Of a stretch of 40,672 bases of DNA, positions 18,224 to 27,733 are shown one piece after another (the first letter of the stretch is position 1; each line of letters opens with the position of its first letter). The stretch lies in assembly GCA_029212965.1 (NCBI GenBank), contig JARGOV010000020.1:1-40672 (forward strand), in the 5' to 3' direction. The notes under the pieces are model-generated. The model worked only from the letters and a program-made list of their open reading frames with translations. It ran no database searches and had not been told where the DNA came from. A program made the position numbers and the translations under genes. Source of the DNA: Porticoccaceae bacterium (GTDB lineage: Bacteria; Pseudomonadota; Gammaproteobacteria; Pseudomonadales; Porticoccaceae).

Positions 18224-18375
18224 AGTAAAACCCTTAATTAAGCAGTGAATTTACCGATCCTATACCGGCATTTAACACTGCGCCCATGACTGACTTTAAC
18301 CTGTCAATCGACCATGGGTTCTTATTAGGACCTGAATTCAGAGTGCCATTCTAGACTGAGCGAGACACCGTTAAA

Positions 18376-19682
18376 TCAGCCTCTTTCATCCCTTTCGACC
18401 AACTGCTTTTCACTCAGTTCTTGCAGTAAAAAAGGCTGCCCAAAACTGTCAGCATTTTCACGTCCCAGCTTCATAATCAACTGCTCACCGACATGGTTGG
18501 CCCATGCAGCGACTGTCATTGAGGGAGGGCCTTCCACCGGCTTTGGTAGTGCGGCGGCATCGGCGACATACAGTCCAGGGTGGTCAAACACTTCGCCTTT
18601 GCCATCAACAACAACTTCATCGGTGTTACGCCCAATACATGCGCCACCGAGAGGGTGGGCGGTGGTGGGCCGCTTGATCGACAAAATGCCTTTGCCCGTT
18701 TTCTCTGCGATATGATCCATTTGTCCGCGAATTTCGTCAAAGATAGAACTATTTTCGGGCTTGTAATCGACATTCAGCTTCCCTTTTTTAAGGCTTACTG
18801 TGCCGTCCATCGCGTCTTTACCCATACCCGCAATAAAGGTGCCCTGTCTGAGTTTTTTCGCAATCCAGCTGGGTAGACGCAGCTTATCAGGACACGGTAA
18901 TGGCGCTTCAATAATGAAAGGTTGGTTGGCTTTTCCTTTTAAACGCACATATCCATTGATCGGGAGGCTTTGGCTCATATCATGAAATCTATCTTGCCAG
19001 TCCCAGTAAGCGAAATAATCGCCATTGCTGCCAAAGTTTTTCCCCAACTGCGGCATACCGCCAAGGCCTTTCTCACCATCGCGACTATGCAGTAATAAAT
19101 GCAGTGTATTCACTGTGCCGGCAGCGACAATGACGTGTTTCGCATAATGGCTTTCGAACTGGCCTGTATGGTGATTTTCAACATTGACACAATAGCGAGT
19201 TTCACCCGCTTTCGTTTCTTTTCGGATGGCGAGAACTTCTTGCTGGTCGCATATTTCCAGTCCTTGTTGCATGGCCTTGTATAAATACGCTACTTCCAGC
19301 GATGTTTTGCCGCCATCGGGGGAACCAAGAAAACCACCTTCACCACAGCCAATTTCTCGCCGACGAACACCGTCTTCAGTAGTGATTTCCCTGGGCTTGC
19401 CAGGTTCCTCTGGAAATAGAAATCCCATTGGTAGATCACCAGCTTCAGGACCGCTATGAACGGCATCAGAATGGGAAAAGTGTTTGCGAATTGATAGGGG
19501 ATAGGCTGATCACGCGGCGTGCTAGTGTCCATCCGTTTCAGCACTTCAGCATAGTGGCCTGCCATCCTACCTTCACTCAAATCACTGCCTGTATCATCAC
19601 AATAGCCCGGCATAGGTGGTGACACATTCAAGCCACCCTAATCATGGCTGCCAATAATGGTAACATCTACTTCAGCCGTCAT
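18376..19682 (-). pseudogene. GMC family oxidoreductase, disrupted
   Basis: The downstream 350 codons (18376-19428) carry the C-terminal two thirds of a cholesterol-oxidase-type GMC flavoprotein: HPLGGACIGRNTDE, GLYVADAAALPKPVEGPPSM and EVAYLYKAMQQGLEI. The true start is at ATG 19682 behind AAGGAGG, reading MTAEVDVTIIGS, the beginning of an FAD Rossmann fold, but it hits a TAG two codons later. The frame after that (GRMAGHYAEVLKRM to VIYQWDF) belongs to the same protein and must shift near 19428 to join the C-terminal part. So there is an internal deletion of the GxGxxG region, a stop and a frameshift. It lies 9 bases after the DUF6632-like gene, once an operon. Confidence 0.85.
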
Positions 19683-19691
19683 AATTCCTCC

Positions 19692-20093
19692 TTAAGCAGT
19701 CGAACGTTCAAGACGGCGTGGATGGTCAATGTAAAAGCCAATAGCCAGCGCGTATATGAAGGGTACATCGCCCCATATATGTGCCATTTCACCTTGCAAG
19801 GTTAAGGCGTAATACGCCATTACCATGCCATGTAAAATGCTGGAAATAATCGCGTAGTCAATAATAATACTGTGCTGAAGAGGGTCTTTAACGGCCATCA
19901 AGAAGCAAATGCCCATGGCATAGTACATCGACACAATCATATGCTCATCGGCCATATTCACTGCGAGGTTAGACCAGCGAAACAAACTCGTCAGTAATAC
20001 CACAACAACAGGTAGCGCAAAAAATGATAGGCCCAGCAGCACCAGTGCGATGGAAAACCGGCGCATAGCCAGGTTATCACCCTGATATAGCAT
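19692..20093 (-). CDS. four-helix membrane protein, DUF6632-like, 133 aa
   Basis: A small integral membrane protein with about four hydrophobic helices (IALVLLGLSFFALPVVVVLL; MIVSMYYAMGICFLMAV; IDYAIISSILHGMVMAYYAL; FIYALAIGFYI). The MYYAMGICFLMAVKDPLQH segment and layout resemble DUF6632 proteins of unknown function. ATG 20093 has a GGAGA site. It precedes the broken GMC oxidoreductase by 9 bases and was probably its operon partner. The role is unknown. Confidence 0.6.
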   Translation of the reverse strand: MLYQGDNLAMRRFSIALVLLGLSFFALPVVVVLLTSLFRWSNLAVNMADEHMIVSMYYAMGICFLMAVKDPLQHSIIIDYAIISSILHGMVMAYYALTLQGEMAHIWGDVPFIYALAIGFYIDHPRRLERSTA

Positions 20094-20192
20094 AGCTTTT
20101 CTCCAAAACGACTATTCTGGACGCACCTCAAGGAGATTGTCATATTGAAGATGGCCGAGCTATATCATAAGAATTATTAAATATATAAATAC

Positions 20193-20221
20193 TTGAATAT
20201 ACAGGCCGTCAAATATATAAC
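20193..20221 (+). promoter_or_regulatory. predicted sigma70 promoter of the cupin gene
   Basis: TTGAAT (20193-20198) and TATAAC (20216-20221) are separated by exactly 17 bases within a very AT-rich stretch, 62 bases upstream of the cupin ATG. Matches to consensus are 4/6 and 5/6. Confidence 0.4.
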
Positions 20222-20283
20222 CTATAGTTTGCAAAGACGAATGTAAATTATAAATTTAACCACCGAGACTACAGGGGATACTT

Positions 20284-20844
20284 ATGTTTGATTTCGAAAA
20301 ATTTATTGAAGACTGCAAAGCGGCTGTTGTTAGCGACAAACCCCAACAGCGAATCAAAGCGCTGATGGAGGATGCATTTAGCGATCCAAAAGCTCTGGAA
20401 CAAGCTCTTGATGAAGCTAGCCCAGAGAAAAGTGTTGCCCCACTCTATTCCGATGAGAGCCTCACGATCTTACGCGTCGCCACACCAGCAAACTTTGTCA
20501 GCCCAATACACAATCACTTAATGTGGGCGATGATCGGTATTCTTGAGGGCGAAGAAAAGAACTGTATCTACCGCCGGACCCGCAATGGGGGTTTAGAAAT
20601 GGAACAGGAAGTTGTATTAACGCCCGACACGGGGATTTTCACTCTTCGTGCCGACGCCATCCATGCTATTGAAACAGCCCCAGGTAAACCTATGTTTGGC
20701 CTTCACGTTTACGGAGGAAATATTCTGGAACGTTCAAGTCGCAGTATGTGGGACCCGGAAACAATGGAGGAGCTACCTTACAACTACAACCGCTTAATGG
20801 ACTTTTGCAAAACGCTTATTGCAAAACGAGAAAGTGCAGCATAG
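20284..20844 (+). CDS. cupin-fold protein, cysteine-dioxygenase-like, 186 aa
   Basis: A double-stranded beta-helix protein. His76 and His78 in SPIHNHLMWAMIGILEGEE, with the following glutamate, form the first cupin metal motif, and the histidine in LRADAIHAIE the second. The layout is that of the cysteine dioxygenase-like metal-dependent enzymes, so iron binding and thiol or small-acid oxidation are possible, but the substrate is unknown. An AGGGGA site precedes the ATG. It is monocistronic between the eroding GMC locus and the convergent DUF169 gene. Confidence 0.7.
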   Translation: MFDFEKFIEDCKAAVVSDKPQQRIKALMEDAFSDPKALEQALDEASPEKSVAPLYSDESLTILRVATPANFVSPIHNHLMWAMIGILEGEEKNCIYRRTRNGGLEMEQEVVLTPDTGIFTLRADAIHAIETAPGKPMFGLHVYGGNILERSSRSMWDPETMEELPYNYNRLMDFCKTLIAKRESAA

Positions 20845-20879
20845 ATAGCCCAAATGCATAATTTCATATCAGGGCTATC
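20844..20879 (+). terminator. stem-loop after the cupin gene
   Basis: GATAGCCC (20844-20851, overlapping the stop codon) pairs with GGGCTATC (20872-20879), loop 20 bases. Further TAGCCCTG copies follow at about 20923 and 20953, so alternative pairings exist. Only TTACTC follows, so it is a weak intrinsic terminator at best. Confidence 0.45.
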
Positions 20880-21005
20880 TTACTCATGATTTAGCCCCAT
20901 ATTCCTAAATGATGGGATAGCCCTGACCGTCGCCAACAAGCTATTTGCTATAGCCCTGCTATCCTCACCGTCAAAGACCTTAACTCTACTGATCTACCAT
21001 GACAG

Positions 21006-21803
21006 TCAAGCTGGTTTATCGGCATAACTCACACCCATTCCTGCACGAACGTCATTATTCACACCGTATTGAGGTATCGGGTAGCGTAGCCCATTACGAG
21101 ACAACGCTTCTAGCCCTTGAATCACTTTTGGCAAATAGGACGGAAGAATGGCCATTAACAATTCGTCTTCCATAACGCCGCCGTAGCGACGTTCAGCAAA
21201 GCAGGGCAAAGAGAGACTGGGTTCGCCAGTGCTCAGAGCACGGCCCCATGAATCGGCACAGGCTGACTCACCCACACATGACCAGTCCAGCTTTTTATAA
21301 CCCGCCCATTGCAAGCCATTAATAAAGATAATCATTTGTGCTGGCGTCGCGTAAATCAGACAAATATCAGGCGGGTTTAATCTGCCACTGGCAAGTGGGC
21401 TTACGGCCATCGCTTCATACTGTCCAAAGGGGACAACATCCATTGCTTGTTGATGGGCCAAAGTATCTCCAGCTGTTTCATACCACACACCTACCATGGG
21501 CTGACCTTTAAGCCACTCGTCATTGCGTGGATGTAAGCCAAGCACCGCACGACATTGTTCGCCCACAAGGTCATCGGCGGTAATACCGACCGTCCACCCA
21601 TTACGTGCAGCCTGACCGACAATTTGATCTGTGGTGTGGATATCATTGGGGCGGCGAATACGTGGCACCGCTTCCATTGCTTCTTTGGTCTCAAAAAGTT
21701 TCATACCAATAACAGTGGTACGCAATCGCAAAAGACGATTCAGGTCGTTGACGATTTTCCCGCCATCAAACTGTTGAATATCAGACGATATAATGTCAGC
21801 CAT
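21006..21803 (-). CDS. DUF169 family protein, 265 aa
   Basis: Full-length member of DUF169, proteins of unknown function often found in anaerobes and degraders. Features matching the family are the RLRTTVIGMKLFET start, DDLVGEQCRAVLG with a conserved cysteine, SPLASGRLNPPDICLIYATP, and the cysteines in WSCVGESACADSW and LSLPCFAERRYGG. The repeated conserved cysteines suggest metal or cofactor binding, as inference. GGGA lies upstream of the ATG. It is divergent from the small periplasmic protein at 21944. Confidence 0.8.
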   Translation of the reverse strand: MADIISSDIQQFDGGKIVNDLNRLLRLRTTVIGMKLFETKEAMEAVPRIRRPNDIHTTDQIVGQAARNGWTVGITADDLVGEQCRAVLGLHPRNDEWLKGQPMVGVWYETAGDTLAHQQAMDVVPFGQYEAMAVSPLASGRLNPPDICLIYATPAQMIIFINGLQWAGYKKLDWSCVGESACADSWGRALSTGEPSLSLPCFAERRYGGVMEDELLMAILPSYLPKVIQGLEALSRNGLRYPIPQYGVNNDVRAGMGVSYADKPA

Positions 21804-21943
21804 AACATTTTCCCGTTAGTAGGTTATTATTTACATAGTCTCTCAGGTTATCACGGCAATATTGTAAAGGCGCTTCTCTATTTATAAAGTAAACAACTTA
21901 CCGCTATACTCTAAGGACACAAGCCTTCTGCTGAGATAATAAT

Positions 21944-22342
21944 ATGAACCAGCTAACGAAGATATTTTGCACTGCCATAAAATATGGCTCGATACTGATT
22001 TCTCTAGCCCTGATTTTAAATACTACGGCCTACGCAGCCCAGATAAGTGATCCTGACTTATCTCAAAAAAATGCCATTAATCAGATGCACCACAAACTGC
22101 ACGCTGACCAAGCGTCTGCCAAAGCTAAAGAAGCACAGACATTGACAGAACTCAACGAAATGACGATTCGTGAAAATGCTGATCTTACAGCGATCAACGC
22201 TAAAATTGACGAACTCATGCTAGCCAAAAAGAACATTATGCGCCTGCGCTATGCTCACCTGGTTGAGATGCGAAAAATTCTAAGCGACGAACAAAAAATA
22301 GAGTACGACAAAGCCGTATTGAATCGCTCTGCTGTGAAATAA
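21944..22342 (+). CDS. Spy/CpxP-like periplasmic protein, 132 aa
   Basis: A small exported protein: signal peptide with LISLALILNTTAYA and cleavage after AYA, then an all-helical charged mature part. The segment ELMLAKKNIMRLRYAHLVEM followed by RKILSDEQKIEYD resembles the second helix pair of Spy/CpxP family chaperones and of heavy-metal resistance proteins, where L-T/S-x-E/D-Q motifs recur. A periplasmic chaperone or stress-sensor role is possible. The ribosome site is weak. The protein is short and low-complexity, so the family call is tentative. Confidence 0.6.
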   Translation: MNQLTKIFCTAIKYGSILISLALILNTTAYAAQISDPDLSQKNAINQMHHKLHADQASAKAKEAQTLTELNEMTIRENADLTAINAKIDELMLAKKNIMRLRYAHLVEMRKILSDEQKIEYDKAVLNRSAVK

Positions 22343-22582
22343 ATGCGGTATTTTAAAAGCCACTCGGAGAATAGCAACCGCAATACTATTAAGCGGTAGT
22401 GCTCTTCAGCATCACCTTAATAGTGTAGCGCTCACTGAATAACACCCTATAGCAGCCGATCTTATGCTGCTATCTATTCTCGAGATTGACCACCGAGACG
22501 AGAAGTGCCCTCATGATAAGAAGATTCTACGATTATCAAGGAGCACCTCGAAATACCTCATCGGTCGCAGGAATACGATAAC

Positions 22583-22606
22583 AGGCGAGGCCTTTAATCC
22601 TCGCCT
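22583..22606 (-). terminator. stem-loop downstream of the acyl-CoA dehydrogenase gene
   Basis: AGGCGAGG (22583-22590) pairs perfectly with CCTCGCCT (22599-22606) over an 8-base loop. It lies 13 bases past the minus-strand stop at 22620. The minus-strand continuation GTTATCG is only weakly T-rich. Confidence 0.55.
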
Positions 22607-22619
22607 CGCAACAAACGCC

Positions 22620-23786
22620 TTATTTTTTCTTTTCAGGAAACAACATACCGTAAATTGTTTGGTAGGCATCATCATTCGCTAAGCCCATTATCATACCCGC
22701 CCGTGCATCGCGAAAATAACGCTCAAAAGGCAATCGTCCCGCAAAGGCCGTACCACCAAACATCGTCATTAATTCCTGAGTGACTAACACAGCCACTTCC
22801 GAGCAGCTCACCTTAGCCTGTAAGTAAGGCAAGGGAGCTGCCACCTGTCCGGCATCACCTGCGGCAGCGGCCACATGCAAAAGTGCTCGCGCTGCTTCAA
22901 TTTTGGCACTCAACTCCGCCATACGGCGCTGGTTAATCGAGCTATCCAGGCGTTTGGCACCACTAGGGTAAACCTTCGACGCTTCTTCCATGGCTAGCTC
23001 ATAAGCGCCGGATGCCACCCCTAAATATGCCGCGCCATAGGTCAATGCGACCACCGGCATCATCACAGCACCCAGATATTTCAGCGCATCACCTTCATCG
23101 CCGATGCGATTTTTCTCAGGCACGATACCGTTAAAGCGAATAGGCATACTGTTATTGCCGCGCATTCCCAGACCGTTCCAGTCTTCCAGTGTTTCCCATT
23201 CGACTTTATCGGCCTCAATAAATAATGCGGAGAGTTTGTGGCCTTTCGTTTCAGCACCAACCCGGCAAAGCATAAAGTAATGGGACGCTTGACCCGCCGA
23301 TGTGACATACGATTTTCGCACCTGATCAAGGATATAGCCTTCATCCCCTTTTTCGACGGAGGACAGCACCATGCCCGGCACCCAATTGTCACCCTTACCC
23401 GAGGTTTCACCACCCGCAACAGTGCAAAGAATTTCACCGGCCGCAATTTTTTTAACAAATGCGTCGACCTGATAGTCGCTGGGCATTCGGCTGATAAGCT
23501 CAGCGGCTTCGACGTGCATTTTGTAGCACATGGCGGTGGATGCACACTTCTTTGCGAGTTCTTCCACCACCAAGCAGGTTGACAACAAGTCGGCACCGAG
23601 CCCACCGTGTTCTTTAGAAACACGTAGCCCCCACAAACCGCTTTCCTTTAAACCGTTCAGAGAAGCCCGCGGAAAAGTCCCTGATTTATCGGTTTCTGCC
23701 GCTCGAGGGGCAAGCTCTGTCGTCGCCAGTTGTGCAGCAAGCTCTTTTAAGGCCCGCTGTTCATTGGTTAAGGGGTAATAAGTCAC
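22620..23786 (-). CDS. acyl-CoA dehydrogenase family protein, 388 aa
   Basis: A full-length acyl-CoA dehydrogenase fold: helical N-domain (NEQRALKELAAQLATTELAP), substrate/FAD segment (GESGLWGLRVSKEHGGLGAD-like, with VAGGETSGKGDN as the flavin-contact strand), WNGLGMRGNNSMPIRFNG, and a helical C-domain ending FRDARAGMIMGLANDDAYQ. The C-terminal catalytic motif is not the common GTSEI form, so it may act on an unusual acyl-CoA or as a related flavin oxidase. Start is GTG 23786 behind AGAGGA. It is last in a minus-strand group with the sulfotransferase 36 bases upstream. Confidence 0.85.
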   Translation of the reverse strand: MTYYPLTNEQRALKELAAQLATTELAPRAAETDKSGTFPRASLNGLKESGLWGLRVSKEHGGLGADLLSTCLVVEELAKKCASTAMCYKMHVEAAELISRMPSDYQVDAFVKKIAAGEILCTVAGGETSGKGDNWVPGMVLSSVEKGDEGYILDQVRKSYVTSAGQASHYFMLCRVGAETKGHKLSALFIEADKVEWETLEDWNGLGMRGNNSMPIRFNGIVPEKNRIGDEGDALKYLGAVMMPVVALTYGAAYLGVASGAYELAMEEASKVYPSGAKRLDSSINQRRMAELSAKIEAARALLHVAAAAGDAGQVAAPLPYLQAKVSCSEVAVLVTQELMTMFGGTAFAGRLPFERYFRDARAGMIMGLANDDAYQTIYGMLFPEKKK

Positions 23787-23822
23787 TGTGTCATCCTCTG
23801 TTGTTTAGCTTAGGGCATCGCT

Positions 23823-24752
23823 TTAATATGACCCACCATTCTCTAGCCAATTTGCGCACTCGGGGGTTAGCGTTTTTGCAATGTGCTCATCATAAGTCGA
23901 CAGCTCATCGTCTGTTAACACCTCGCGCCAACGTCCGTTTGAACCCTTATTAATAAACGTTTGCGCGCCGCCGTCGAATAACATGCCGGCCATAGGTATC
24001 ACTTCGTCAGCACGTTTTTTCATCGACGCGAAGGTGCATTGCTCAGTAACCTCTGCTAGATATTCCGGGGTTATTGCTATATCGAGATAGTCAGCAATTC
24101 GCTGAATTTGACCCTGCAGGTCGGCAAGCATATCAGCATAATTTACCAATAATATATTCGGTAAATGGCGATATTCCCACCAGGTTTTTATGACGTGCAA
24201 CTGAGACCAAAAAGGGTAACCATCACTTTCCCAGTCAAACCAACCACGGCCAATCCAGTCCCGCCAAAATTCGTGAATATCATCACCGGCCGGCGGGAAG
24301 GGATCACCCACTCGGCCAGGCATAGCGTCCAACATTTGGAGAAAGTCCTGAGAATAATTGGAATAATGATTCCACAGTGACATAAATAAATCACGTCCGT
24401 CGCGCGTCACAAAAATATGTTTCACCTCTGGATGAAAAGGAAAGCCATCAAGCGCTGTATGCGTTTTAAGAAAGCGGCGGTGAGTTTGCGCTTCTAGCTC
24501 TTTTTCAAGCTCATCGACTGGCGTCATACGCATATCGACAAAGACGGACATATCGTGAAAGGGGGCTGGCGGTTTACCATCCTGAAAGAGAAGTAAGGAA
24601 ATGATTTGTTGGGTCCATGTCGTCCCCGACTTTTGTGTTGTCGCTACGACAATATCATCTGTACGCGGTTTAAATACTTGCCAGCGAGTACTGTCAATAT
24701 GATGGTTTTGATAAACTCGCGTGACCTCGGGTAATGCATCTTCTTTAGACAT
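23823..24752 (-). CDS. sulfotransferase family protein, 309 aa
   Basis: A PAPS-dependent cytosolic sulfotransferase. Residues 41-46 KSGTTW form the 5'-phosphosulfate loop (ATTQKSGTTWTQQ), and IFVTRDGRDLFMSLWNHY is the 3'-phosphate-binding helix. The C-terminal FINKGSNGRWREVLTDDE matches the RKGxxGDWK-like PAPS motif in weakened form. The histidine in LKTHTAL is the likely catalytic base. Substrates of such bacterial enzymes are usually hydroxylated aromatics, lipids or steroids. AAAGG precedes the ATG. It is probably cotranscribed with the acyl-CoA dehydrogenase. Confidence 0.88.
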   Translation of the reverse strand: MSKEDALPEVTRVYQNHHIDSTRWQVFKPRTDDIVVATTQKSGTTWTQQIISLLLFQDGKPPAPFHDMSVFVDMRMTPVDELEKELEAQTHRRFLKTHTALDGFPFHPEVKHIFVTRDGRDLFMSLWNHYSNYSQDFLQMLDAMPGRVGDPFPPAGDDIHEFWRDWIGRGWFDWESDGYPFWSQLHVIKTWWEYRHLPNILLVNYADMLADLQGQIQRIADYLDIAITPEYLAEVTEQCTFASMKKRADEVIPMAGMLFDGGAQTFINKGSNGRWREVLTDDELSTYDEHIAKTLTPECANWLENGGSY

Positions 24753-25063
24753 AAAAAGCCTTTATATATATTGTTTTAGCTCTAGATACTAACAAGAGCA
24801 ACCCATTACGTAAATCAATTAGCCGCCTAAAACCGGTTAGCAACAACACAGAAATTCAGAGCGTTGTTACTTTATTTTTTGCCATCGGCTCATACCATTC
24901 GACTGAATCAATAATCCGCAGTGTTATCCATTGCGATCTCTTCTCGGTAGGCAAAGGACTACGCCTGCCGCCACTATCTCTGGTTGGCCCAGCCACTACG
25001 AACGATCAACCATTCAGCACAACTGCCTGCAAATATTTAAATACCATCGTCTCTACCAATTCT
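24753..25063. other. intergenic region, no gene seen
   Basis: This 311-base gap holds the upstream region of the sulfotransferase and the end of the flavin oxidoreductase unit. CGGTAGGC (about 24945) can pair with GCCTGCCG (about 24963) with one wobble, a possible weak hairpin after the LLM gene. No conserved coding frame was recognised. Confidence 0.5.
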
Positions 25064-26029
25064 TCACGGCGCTAATAATTCAATCGTCCTACGCGTCGCT
25101 GGAAGACGCTGTTCATTCACCGGACTAACGGCCAGCACTGGCATGGCGGCACCCGCCTCCCTAAAGGCTTCTATCTGGTCACGGCACTGATCGGGCACTC
25201 CATAAATACAAACTTGCTCTATCATTCTTTCGCTAATAGCAGTAGCAGCGGCGCGACGATCTCCCCCCTCCCACGCTAATTCAGCGGCTGCCATTTCTGC
25301 TTCAAAACCACAACGACGCCACTGCAAGCGGTAGTTGGGTAGACCAGCAAAAAAAGCGAGGTTGTGCCGCGCCGCCGATAGTGCCGCGTCATTATCTTCA
25401 GAAACAAAGGTCGGAATACTCATTATGCAATCCATACTTTGCCCGTCTTTGCCCACGTTGATCGCAGCATTTTTTGCCGCCTTAATTAATTGTCCCAGAT
25501 AATCGCGGCCAGCGAGAAACGGCATAATGCCATCGGCTTCGCGGCCCGCGACTTCAGCACTGGCAACTGTCAGGGCAGCCAACAATATCGGTACTTCGTA
25601 CGGGCAAGCTTTGGCTTCAAAGAAGCCACTACCGGCCTCGCCACTTAAAATACCTTTAATGGTTTGTGTATATTCGCCAAGATAATGGCGAGGGTTGCTC
25701 ATTTCTATGCCCATGGATTCGAGCAATGGGCGATGGCTCATGCCCAAACCGAGAATTAAACGCCCTTCTGACAGCTCAGCAATGGTTTGTGCGGTCATTG
25801 CCGCAAGAAAAGCGTGACGGTAATAAATATTGGCGATATTCGTGCCGACTTTAATAGTCTTTGTTGCCAAAGCAATAGCCTCAGCACAGGCCAGAGCATC
25901 GCCACGACCTTCGTTAACGAGTACCGCTGCGTAACCGTGGTCTTCAGCCAATTTGCCAATGGCCATTAATTCACGGGGAGGCGCATCGGTGGCAGTAGAT
26001 AGCACGATACCCAATCGAGGTTGAGCCAT
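25064..26029 (-). CDS. LLM class (luciferase-like) flavin-dependent oxidoreductase, 321 aa
   Basis: A bacterial-luciferase-fold TIM-barrel protein. LGIVLSTATDAPPRELMAIG, AEDHGYAAVLVNEGRGD, TIKVGTNIANIYYRHAFLAA and LSEGRLILGLGMSHRPLLE are the signature strands of the family, and GVPDQCRDQIEAFREAGA is the usual C-terminal motif. Members use FMNH2 or F420 to reduce or oxygenate small substrates; GxxNI and SHR point to the F420/FMN oxidoreductase branch, but the cofactor cannot be fixed from sequence. AGAGA precedes the ATG. It lies between the sulfotransferase and the SDR trio. Confidence 0.88.
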   Translation of the reverse strand: MAQPRLGIVLSTATDAPPRELMAIGKLAEDHGYAAVLVNEGRGDALACAEAIALATKTIKVGTNIANIYYRHAFLAAMTAQTIAELSEGRLILGLGMSHRPLLESMGIEMSNPRHYLGEYTQTIKGILSGEAGSGFFEAKACPYEVPILLAALTVASAEVAGREADGIMPFLAGRDYLGQLIKAAKNAAINVGKDGQSMDCIMSIPTFVSEDNDAALSAARHNLAFFAGLPNYRLQWRRCGFEAEMAAAELAWEGGDRRAAATAISERMIEQVCIYGVPDQCRDQIEAFREAGAAMPVLAVSPVNEQRLPATRRTIELLAP

Positions 26030-26145
26030 AATATTCTCTTTTTATTATTTATTTTTAAAAAAAAGGCCAGACCTATCAGGTGACTAGCCCATTAACACTT
26101 ATCCGATTTAAATATCGAATTTAAGCAACTCAAGTAACCAGCGGG

Positions 26146-26916
26146 CTAAATCATTAAACCCATACGCATTGCGCCATCGATGCGAATACACTCACCGTTC
26201 ATCATGCTATTTTCAACAATGTGACAAGCCAGCTTGGCGAAATCTTTAGGGTTTCCACCTCGCTTGGGGAAAGGCACAGTGGCAACTAAACGGTCAAAGC
26301 CTTCCTGGCCTGTCTCCGCTTTGGCCAGAGGTGTATCGAACACACCGGGGCAAATAGTCATCACACGAATACCATAGGGCGCAAGATCGCGAGCCATAGG
26401 CAAGGTCATGCCAATCACACCGGCCTTTGAAGCAGCGTAAGCGGTATTACCCACCGGGCCGTCGTAACCAAAGATGGAAGCGACGTTGACGAAAACACCG
26501 CGCTCGCCGTCTTCATTTAATGGATCAAGCGCTATCATTTCAGTACTGGCCAAACGACAAACATCAAAGGTGCCGGTCAAATTGACATTAACCACCTTTA
26601 AAAAGCTATCGAGGGGATGGGGGCCTTTTTTATTGGTGATTTTACGGCCAATACCAATGCCCGCCACATTCATCACAATGCGCGCAGTACCCAGCTCGGC
26701 CTTTACCGTAGCTAAGGCGGCCTCCACACTATTGCCATCGGCGACGTCTACCTGAACCGCCAGACCACCGACTTCCGCGGCAATGGCCTTCGCCAATTCG
26801 AAATTCAGGTCGAGCACGGCCACTTTGGCTCCCTTAGCAGCGAGAGCTCTCACAGTGTCGGCACCGAGGCCGGAGGCTCCACCGGTAACGATGGCAACTT
26901 GATTCTTAATATCCAT
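26146..26916 (-). CDS. SDR oxidoreductase A of tandem trio (HSD10-like), 256 aa
   Basis: A classical short-chain dehydrogenase resembling type-2 3-hydroxyacyl-CoA dehydrogenase (HSD17B10). TGGASGLGADTV is the nucleotide loop, LDLNF gives NAD preference, NVAGI replaces NNAG, the serine lies in VNVASIFGYDG, YAASK is the catalytic pair, and MTLPMARDLAPYGIRVMT matches HSD10. The family oxidises 3-hydroxyacyl-CoAs or hydroxysteroids. AGGAATTAGAA precedes the ATG. It follows two paralogues on the same strand at 26980 and 27734 and is probably in one operon with them. Confidence 0.9.
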   Translation of the reverse strand: MDIKNQVAIVTGGASGLGADTVRALAAKGAKVAVLDLNFELAKAIAAEVGGLAVQVDVADGNSVEAALATVKAELGTARIVMNVAGIGIGRKITNKKGPHPLDSFLKVVNVNLTGTFDVCRLASTEMIALDPLNEDGERGVFVNVASIFGYDGPVGNTAYAASKAGVIGMTLPMARDLAPYGIRVMTICPGVFDTPLAKAETGQEGFDRLVATVPFPKRGGNPKDFAKLACHIVENSMMNGECIRIDGAMRMGLMI

Positions 26917-26979
26917 TTCTAATTCCTAAAAAATAATGAGTCGTTAATCGCACAGAGTACGGTTTTCCACTAAAAAAAC

Positions 26980-27732
26980 TTAGCCACGCAAGGCGCCATC
27001 GAGGCGAATCACTTCACCGTTAAGCATGGGGTTCTGGCAAATTTCCAGCGCCATGCTGGCAAATTCTGCGGGTTTACCGGCACGCTTAGGAAAGGGCACG
27101 CTACCGGCGTAGTCGTCGGGCTCGCCCCGCAGAACACTTGCAGCCAGTGGCGTGTTAAACACGCCAGGGGCAATCGTCACTACGCGAATACCGTAGGCTG
27201 ATAAGTCTCGGGCCATGGGCAGGGTCATACCAATGACTGCTGCCTTGGTCGCCGCATAGGCGGTTTGACCGAAGGGGCCATCAAGACCAGCGATGGAAGC
27301 GACGTTGACAATCACACCCTGCTCTTCGCCTTCTAAGTCATCGAGCTCACGAATGGCGTCGGCACCCAAGCGGCAGATATTAAAAGTGCCCGTCAAGTTA
27401 ACGGCAATTTGCTGTGTGAGTGCCTCGCGAGGCTGGGGGCCGCCCTTAGTGGCGGTACGCCCAGTAATATCGATACCTGCGCAATTGACCAGTATCCGTG
27501 GCGTGCCGTTCATTTTCCCCGCCTCCGCCAGTGCTGCAATCACTGAGGTCTCATCAGCCACATCACACTGGACCGCAGCACAGCCAAACTCGGTGGCGGT
27601 AGTTTGGGCGAGTTCTAGATTGCGGTCAAAAATCGTTACTTTCGCGCCTTTTTCAATAAACAGCTTTGCCGCGCCCGCACCCAGACCGGAGGCACCACCG
27701 GTAATGGCGACGCTAATATTATTTAAATTCAT
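26980..27732 (-). CDS. SDR oxidoreductase B of tandem trio (HSD10-like), 250 aa
   Basis: Paralogue of its neighbours with the same motifs: TGGASGLGAGAAKLF, FDRNLELAQ, NCAGIDITGR, INVASIAGLDG in equivalent position (VNVASIAG), YAATK as the YxxxK motif, and MTLPMARDLSAYGIRVVT. The first plausible start is ATG 27732, one base after the stop of SDR C, with GGGGA inside the end of that gene; this shows translational coupling. An in-frame ATG at 27762 would overlap the upstream gene and is less likely. Likely acts on a 3-hydroxyacyl-CoA or cyclic alcohol. Confidence 0.9.
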   Translation of the reverse strand: MNLNNISVAITGGASGLGAGAAKLFIEKGAKVTIFDRNLELAQTTATEFGCAAVQCDVADETSVIAALAEAGKMNGTPRILVNCAGIDITGRTATKGGPQPREALTQQIAVNLTGTFNICRLGADAIRELDDLEGEEQGVIVNVASIAGLDGPFGQTAYAATKAAVIGMTLPMARDLSAYGIRVVTIAPGVFNTPLAASVLRGEPDDYAGSVPFPKRAGKPAEFASMALEICQNPMLNGEVIRLDGALRG

Positions 27733-27733
27733 T

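Noticed and set aside
24841-24884. Possible plus-strand terminator (AACAAC/GTTGTT followed by T-rich bases)
   Set aside because: There is no plus-strand gene upstream for it to terminate, and the stem is only six bases.
24931-25128. 65-codon plus-strand frame near the end of the LLM gene
   Set aside because: It overlaps the 3' end of a confident gene and looks like no known protein.
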